A DNA stretch of 10,080 bases, taken from the NCBI GenBank assembly GCA_001717015.1, contig MAGV01000079.1, positions 20,583-30,662 on the forward strand, in the 5' to 3' direction. The stretch comes from Candidatus Methanosuratincola petrocarbonis (ex Vanwonterghem et al. 2016) (GTDB taxonomy: Archaea > Thermoproteota > Methanomethylicia > Methanomethylicales > Methanomethylicaceae). Numbering within the stretch: the stretch's first letter is position 1; each line of letters begins with the position of its first letter. A program made the position numbers and the translations under genes. The notes under the pieces were generated by a model. That model did not search any database, was not told the origin of the DNA, and saw only the letters and a list, made by a program, of their open reading frames with translations. This document shows positions 6,773 through 10,080 of this stretch, in pieces.

Positions 6773-8660
6773 AGTGGTATTCCTGCCCGAAGGGAAGAGG
6801 TGCAGGGTGCCTGAGAAGACAACCCTGATGTCGGCCGCCCTCAAAGGAGAGGTGGATCTTGCGGCGATTTGCGGAGGCAAAGGCTACTGCGGGAAGTGCC
6901 TTGTTGAGGTAATAAATGGGAAGGTCTCGCCGCTGACGGATCATGAGAAGAAGAGGGTGCCTAAGGAGAAACTGGACGGGAGCTACAGGCTCGCCTGCCA
7001 GACGTACGTTGAGGGCGATGTCATGATAAGGGTTCCGGATCAGAGCAGGGTGGGCAAACAGAGGCTTGTAATCATGGGCAAGGAGCCTCCTGTTCAGATC
7101 ATGAGCAATGTCGAGAAGGTCTACATTGAGCTTTGTCCGCCGTCCCTCGAGGATCCGACTGCCGATGATGAAAGGCTATTGGCTGGGCTCGCTGCGATGG
7201 GGTATCCGAACCTCACGATCGACACGCCTGCGGCTAGGGAGATGCCCAGGATCCTGAGGGAGGCGGGGTGGAAGGTGACGGCAGCGATCCTTGGGAGGAG
7301 GGAGGTCATTGCCCTAGAAAAGGGGGATACAACTGCAAGGAAGTACGGGTTGGCAGTGGACATCGGTACCACGAAGCTGGCAGTTTTCATCGTGGACCTG
7401 AATGACGGCACCATAGTTTATGCAGACGGAACCATGAACCCCCAGATAAAGTTCGGGGAGGACGTGATCTCAAGGATCAATTATGCGTCGCAAGGTAAGG
7501 GGCACCTTGAGGAGATGCGCAACACAATAGTCGAAGGCATAAACAGCCTCTTGGGCTCAGGCATCGCTGAGGTCGAGATCAGCAGGGATGAGGTTTACGA
7601 GGCAGTGCTTGTGGGCAACACTGCCATGCACCACCTCTTCGCGGGGATAGACGTGAAGAGCCTTGGGCTTGCGCCTTACGCAGCAGGGATCGGCAGGTCC
7701 AGCGACTGCAGGGCAAGGGACGCAGGCATTGCAATCAACCCAGCAGGCAACGTGCACCTCCTACCAAACGTGGCAGGCTTTGTGGGCGCAGACGCGATAG
7801 CAGATGTGCTTGCATCGAGGCTTCACGAAAAGGAGAGACTCACGCTGCTGATGGATGTGGGCACCAACACGGAGGTGATGCTCGGAGACAGGAACGGAAT
7901 ATGGGCATGCTCGACCGCGTCTGGACCTGCGTTTGAGGGGGCGCATATCAAGTGCGGTATGAGGGCAGCAAGCGGCGCAATCGAGAAGGTATGGATAGAC
8001 AACGACTTCAGGGTTTCTTATAAGACCATTGACGACAAGAAGGCGCGCGGGATATGCGGTTCAGGCATTATCGACGCTGTCGCCGAGATGCTCAAGGTCG
8101 GATTGATAGACACCTCGGGCAGGATTCAGCAGATCGGGAGCGATGTCCGGGACGGGGGAAGCGGCAGGGAGTTCGTACTTGTCCCAAAGGAGGAGACCGA
8201 GACAGGCAAGGAGGACATAGTCATTACCCAAGACGACATTAGGGAGATCCAGAAAGCCAAGGCAGCAATCTATGCGGGGTTCATGACGCTAGTGAGGAAA
8301 GGGGGGCTTGACAGGAGGGCCCTTGCTGAAATAATAATAGCGGGCGCTTTTGGCAACTACATCGACCCGAAGAATGCAAGGATAATCGGCATGATACCGG
8401 AGCTCCCGCTAGAAAAGATATCTTTCACCGGCAACACGGCCGGCTCAGGTGCGAGGCTTTGCCTCAAGTCGCTAGATGCAAGGCGAGAGGCGCAGATCGT
8501 CGCCTCAAAAGTAAAATATATAGAACTTGCGGCACAGCCAATATTTGAGGAAGAGTACATAAACGCGATGTACCTGCCAAACAGCCAGCTGGAAGACTTC
8601 CCGGAGACTATGGAAGAAGTGAAGGCGCCAAGGGTGGTGAGGCGCTATGTCAGAAGATGA
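6762..8660 (+). CDS. Ferredoxin-ASKHA reductive activase (RACo/RamA-like, DUF4445)
   Basis: A 632-residue ATP-dependent electron-transfer protein. The N-terminal [2Fe-2S] ferredoxin domain has Cx5Cx2C (C37, C43, C46) plus C79 in 'RLACQT'. A linker (about 95-190) leads to an ASKHA ATPase domain with phosphate-1 'VDIGTTKLAV' (199-208), 'VGNTAMHHLF' (284-293), phosphate-2 'LMDVGTNTEV' (363-372), 'ASGPAFEGA' (386-394), 'GICGSGIIDAV' (430-440) and 'IIIAGAFGNYIDP' (524-536). In the family, RACo and RamA use ATP to reduce inactive Co(II) corrinoid proteins to Co(I). This copy has RACo's plant-type [2Fe-2S] layout, not RamA's C-terminal [4Fe-4S] clusters. The start is GTG 6762 with GGAGGAG six bases upstream. 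It overlaps atwA by 11 nt and the following gene by 14 nt. The substrate is uncertain: a methyltransferase corrinoid, or the MCR activation complex itself. Confidence 0.93.
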   Translation: MEFEVVFLPEGKRCRVPEKTTLMSAALKGEVDLAAICGGKGYCGKCLVEVINGKVSPLTDHEKKRVPKEKLDGSYRLACQTYVEGDVMIRVPDQSRVGKQRLVIMGKEPPVQIMSNVEKVYIELCPPSLEDPTADDERLLAGLAAMGYPNLTIDTPAAREMPRILREAGWKVTAAILGRREVIALEKGDTTARKYGLAVDIGTTKLAVFIVDLNDGTIVYADGTMNPQIKFGEDVISRINYASQGKGHLEEMRNTIVEGINSLLGSGIAEVEISRDEVYEAVLVGNTAMHHLFAGIDVKSLGLAPYAAGIGRSSDCRARDAGIAINPAGNVHLLPNVAGFVGADAIADVLASRLHEKERLTLLMDVGTNTEVMLGDRNGIWACSTASGPAFEGAHIKCGMRAASGAIEKVWIDNDFRVSYKTIDDKKARGICGSGIIDAVAEMLKVGLIDTSGRIQQIGSDVRDGGSGREFVLVPKEETETGKEDIVITQDDIREIQKAKAAIYAGFMTLVRKGGLDRRALAEIIIAGAFGNYIDPKNARIIGMIPELPLEKISFTGNTAGSGARLCLKSLDARREAQIVASKVKYIELAAQPIFEEEYINAMYLPNSQLEDFPETMEEVKAPRVVRRYVRR

Positions 8661-9192
8661 ATTGGCAAGGGCGCTGAAAGGGATTGAAGGCATAATATGC
8701 GTCAAAGAGCTGACTGAAGAGGAGAAGGCAGAGGCACTGAAGCTCGAAGAGCAGGCGGAAAAGGGCGTCCTGATGGGGCTTTGCAGAGGCATAAACATAG
8801 GCGTAAGGGAGGCGCTGAAGAAGGGGAGGGTCTTTGCCTGCGCGACCGACAGGTGCTTCAAGTGGCCCAATTCCTCCTACATAAAGATAGTTTGCGGGGA
8901 GGAAGTGATAGGGGAGGACGTGAACGAACAGCAGAGGCTCGAGAGGCTCAAGTGCGAGGGAAACATAGTTGCAGGGACGCTGGTCTTTTACAGGGACAAG
9001 ATGAGGCTCTTCAAGGACAGGAGGGACGAGACGATGGTGCAGATACTTCCGCTCGAGATGGGAGAGATCCTCGGCAAAAAAGCGGTGGTCGGGAGCCCGT
9101 CCCCACCAACAGACCTCTTCCTGAAAAGCAGGATGGGGGTAGACACCGAGCGCAGCGGACTGGGGACCGTATTGATTGGAATCGAGGCATAA
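8647..9192 (+). CDS. Unrecognised cysteine-rich protein coupled to the ASKHA activase
   Basis: I do not recognise this 181-residue protein. It is acidic and helical at the start ('ELTEEEKAEALKLEEQAEKG', 21-40). Six cysteines follow at positions 18, 46, 65, 70, 83 and 103. The core spacing is Cx4C ('CATDRC'), then 12 residues to C83 ('KIVCGEE'), which could ligate a metal or Fe-S cluster. A conserved-looking 'LCRGINIGVREAL' (45-57) precedes it. The second half ('ILPLEMGEILGKKAVVGSPSPPTDLFL', 133-159) ends in a Gly/Pro-rich stretch. There is no signal peptide or membrane segment. ATG 8647 overlaps the activase stop by 14 nt and has GGTGAGG upstream, so it is translationally coupled and is the last gene of the operon. 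A small iron-sulfur or corrinoid-activation partner is plausible but unproven. Confidence 0.85.
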   Translation: MSEDELARALKGIEGIICVKELTEEEKAEALKLEEQAEKGVLMGLCRGINIGVREALKKGRVFACATDRCFKWPNSSYIKIVCGEEVIGEDVNEQQRLERLKCEGNIVAGTLVFYRDKMRLFKDRRDETMVQILPLEMGEILGKKAVVGSPSPPTDLFLKSRMGVDTERSGLGTVLIGIEA

Positions 9193-9193
9193 T

Positions 9194-9210
9194 CGGATGG
9201 ATCCCGTCCG
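9194..9210 (+). terminator. Short hairpin just after the operon, possible 3' end element
   Basis: CGGATGG, loop ATC, CCGTCCG: a seven-pair stem (one G-U) with a three-base loop, starting two bases after the stop at 9190-9192. No T-tract follows, and archaeal termination normally depends on T-runs, so it may be a 3' stability or processing element rather than a true terminator. Confidence 0.35.
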
Positions 9211-9340
9211 AAAGCAGCAGCCTAAGGGCGCATTCTCCAGCATCTAAATTACCTTTCAGGCAATGTGGAGGCAAAGATGCGAAAGCCCGTTGACAACAGA
9301 CTGCCCCAAACCGACAGATAGGATTGGCGTCTTTCTAAAC

Positions 9341-9349
9341 GGATATAAG
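9341..9349 (+). promoter_or_regulatory. Putative TATA box of the HTH-ACT gene
   Basis: GGATATAAG lies 25-33 bases before the GTG start at 9374, with an AAAC stretch on its 5' side. Initiation about 26 bases from its centre would fall at about 9371, so the mRNA would be leaderless or have a leader of only a few bases. This agrees with the lack of a Shine-Dalgarno. The 181-bp gap 9193-9373 holds nothing else convincing. Confidence 0.5.
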
Positions 9350-9373
9350 CATTCATGATCATAATTATACACA

Positions 9374-9886
9374 GTGATCCGATTGTGGAAGTCGATCACA
9401 AAGTTCTTTGAAGGCGCGCCTGCCAAGCTAAAGGTCGCTAGGCTGATGGTTGAGCTTGGATTCAGCATTAACGAGTCGGGAAGGATTGTCTGCGGGAATG
9501 TGGAGATATCTGACGCCGATCTGTCAAGGGCGGCTGGCGTGGACAGGAGAGTCGTGAGGCAGACTGTCGAGGAGATAATGGGGGATCCTCTGATGAAGAG
9601 GATCTTCACAGGAATAAAGCCAGCAGGAAGCTTCCTGAAAGAGATAGCCCCGGCGCTCGGGTACGGGGTTGTGGAGGTCAGGGCAAAGTCGGACGCAGTC
9701 GGGGTGATATTTCATGTCACAAAATACATCTCGGACGCAGGGATATCGATAAGGCAAATACTTGCGGAGGATCCGGAGCTCAACCCGGATCCGAAGCTGA
9801 TGATAATCACTGACACGAAGGTCCCAGGCGAGGTCATATCAAAGCTACTGACTATCCCGACCGTCACGAAAGTCAGCGTGAGCTGA
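9374..9886 (+). CDS. HTH-ACT protein, COG2150-type predicted amino-acid metabolism regulator
   Basis: A 170-residue soluble archaeal protein that combines a DNA-binding-like N-terminal half with an ACT domain. 'VEISDADLSRAAGVDRRVVRQTVEEIM' (43-69) fits a helix-turn-helix, with 'AGVDRRVVRQTV' the likely turn and recognition helix. The C-terminal 'GYGVVEVRAKSDAVGVIFHVTKYISDAGISIRQIL' region (97-130) and a closing 'KVPGEVISKLLTIPTVTKVSVS' (149-170) follow the ACT beta-alpha-beta-beta-alpha-beta plan, typically a small-molecule (often amino acid) sensor. This architecture matches COG2150, predicted regulators of amino acid metabolism; the ligand and targets are unknown. The start is GTG 9374, chosen because the TATA box at 9341-9349 predicts transcription from about 9371. 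It is separated from the MCR-activation operon by 181 bp and has its own promoter, so it is probably functionally unrelated. Confidence 0.85.
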   Translation: MIRLWKSITKFFEGAPAKLKVARLMVELGFSINESGRIVCGNVEISDADLSRAAGVDRRVVRQTVEEIMGDPLMKRIFTGIKPAGSFLKEIAPALGYGVVEVRAKSDAVGVIFHVTKYISDAGISIRQILAEDPELNPDPKLMIITDTKVPGEVISKLLTIPTVTKVSVS

Positions 9887-9971
9887 TCAGTGGCATTTTC
9901 ATCGCCTGTCAGGATGTCGGACAAGAATATAGCTGGACAAGCAGCGTACAGGCGTAAAAAAACACTATTTA

Positions 9972-9983
9972 ACTATAAAAAGG
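9972..9983 (+). promoter_or_regulatory. Strong TATA box directed beyond the right edge
   Basis: ACTATAAAAAGG, preceded by an A-rich stretch, is the strongest archaeal TATA match in the window. Initiation would be near 10003. The only plausible open frame that stays open to the edge begins at ATG 10075, which would imply a leader of about 70 nt; alternatively a stable RNA or a later gene is served. No tRNA or rRNA structure is visible in 9887-10080, and no gene is supported there. Confidence 0.5.
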
Positions 9984-10080
9984 CAGCCTAGATGAAATAG
10001 ATCGGTTGCGTCCATTAGTCGCCTGCAAAAAAGGTAAAAATCAGGAGATCTTCATCGGAATGGCATCATAGTTTATGGAG

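Noticed and set aside
6214..6822. A 202-codon minus-strand frame opposite the second ABC domain of atwA
   Set aside because: It is very Ser-rich, has no plausible start context and is antisense to conserved ABC motifs.
9263..9358. A 31-codon open frame starting ATG 9263 in the gap after the operon
   Set aside because: It has no ribosome site, no promoter at proper spacing and no recognisable sequence, and it ends within the region that serves as promoter of the next gene.
9914..9991. A 25-codon basic open frame starting ATG 9914 (MSDKNIAGQAAYRR...)
   Set aside because: It is very short, lacks a good ribosome binding site and contains the TATA box at 9972-9983 inside its 3' part, so chance is the simpler explanation.
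10020..10072. C/D box small RNA on the minus strand (ATGATG, GATGAA and CTGA-like words)
   Set aside because: The boxes lack the required order and guide spacing; no D' box lies at a suitable distance after the first C-like box.
1..10080. CRISPR arrays, insertion sequences, rRNA or tRNA genes
   Set aside because: No direct repeat arrays, terminal inverted repeats, transposase motifs or tRNA T-arm signatures were seen by reading; the window is a compact core-metabolism locus.

Overview
The window comes from an archaeon that carries methyl-coenzyme M reductase (MCR), meaning a methanogen or another MCR-bearing alkane or methane metaboliser. McrC, McrD, the A2 activation ATPase (AtwA) and five 'methanogenesis marker' proteins (Mmp3, 5, 6, 7, 17) can all be recognised. 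TATA boxes at archaeal spacing, GGTGAT-type Shine-Dalgarno sequences, frequent GTG/TTG starts and an AGG/ATA-rich codon habit also point to Archaea. GC is moderately high. The lineage cannot be fixed from the sequence. The split mcr layout and the corrinoid-type reductive activase would suit a methyl-reducing lineage such as Methanomethylicia (Verstraetearchaeota), but that is inference only.

Layout. Positions 1-1602 (minus strand) hold an overlapping operon read right to left: mcrD, mcrC, mmp5, then the start of a probable winged-helix regulator that runs off the left edge. Positions 1603-1672 are a 70-bp divergent intergenic region with interleaved TATA-like elements. Positions 1673-9192 (plus strand) are a tight chain of seven genes: mmp3, mmp6, mmp17, mmp7, atwA, an ASKHA/ferredoxin reductive activase (RACo/RamA-like), and an unrecognised cysteine-rich protein of 181 residues. 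Nearly every junction overlaps by 4-14 nt. Positions 9193-9373 are non-coding, with a hairpin just after the operon and a TATA box before the next gene. Positions 9374-9886 encode an HTH-ACT protein of the COG2150 type. Positions 9887-10080 hold no supported gene but carry a strong TATA box aimed at something beyond the right edge.

How it fits together. MCR works only when its nickel cofactor F430 is Ni(I). McrC, Mmp3, Mmp7, Mmp17 and the A2 ATPase are known components of the ATP-driven MCR activation complex of Methanococcus maripaludis, and all five lie here within about 6 kb. The structural genes mcrA, mcrB and mcrG are absent from the window, so this is a dedicated activation and maturation locus rather than the catalytic operon. 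The most notable feature is the last two genes of the plus-strand operon. One is a ferredoxin-ASKHA protein of the class that uses ATP to reduce corrinoid cofactors; the other is a novel cysteine-rich partner. Both are translationally coupled to the MCR activation genes, which suggests either shared low-potential electron delivery or co-regulation of corrinoid and F430 activation.
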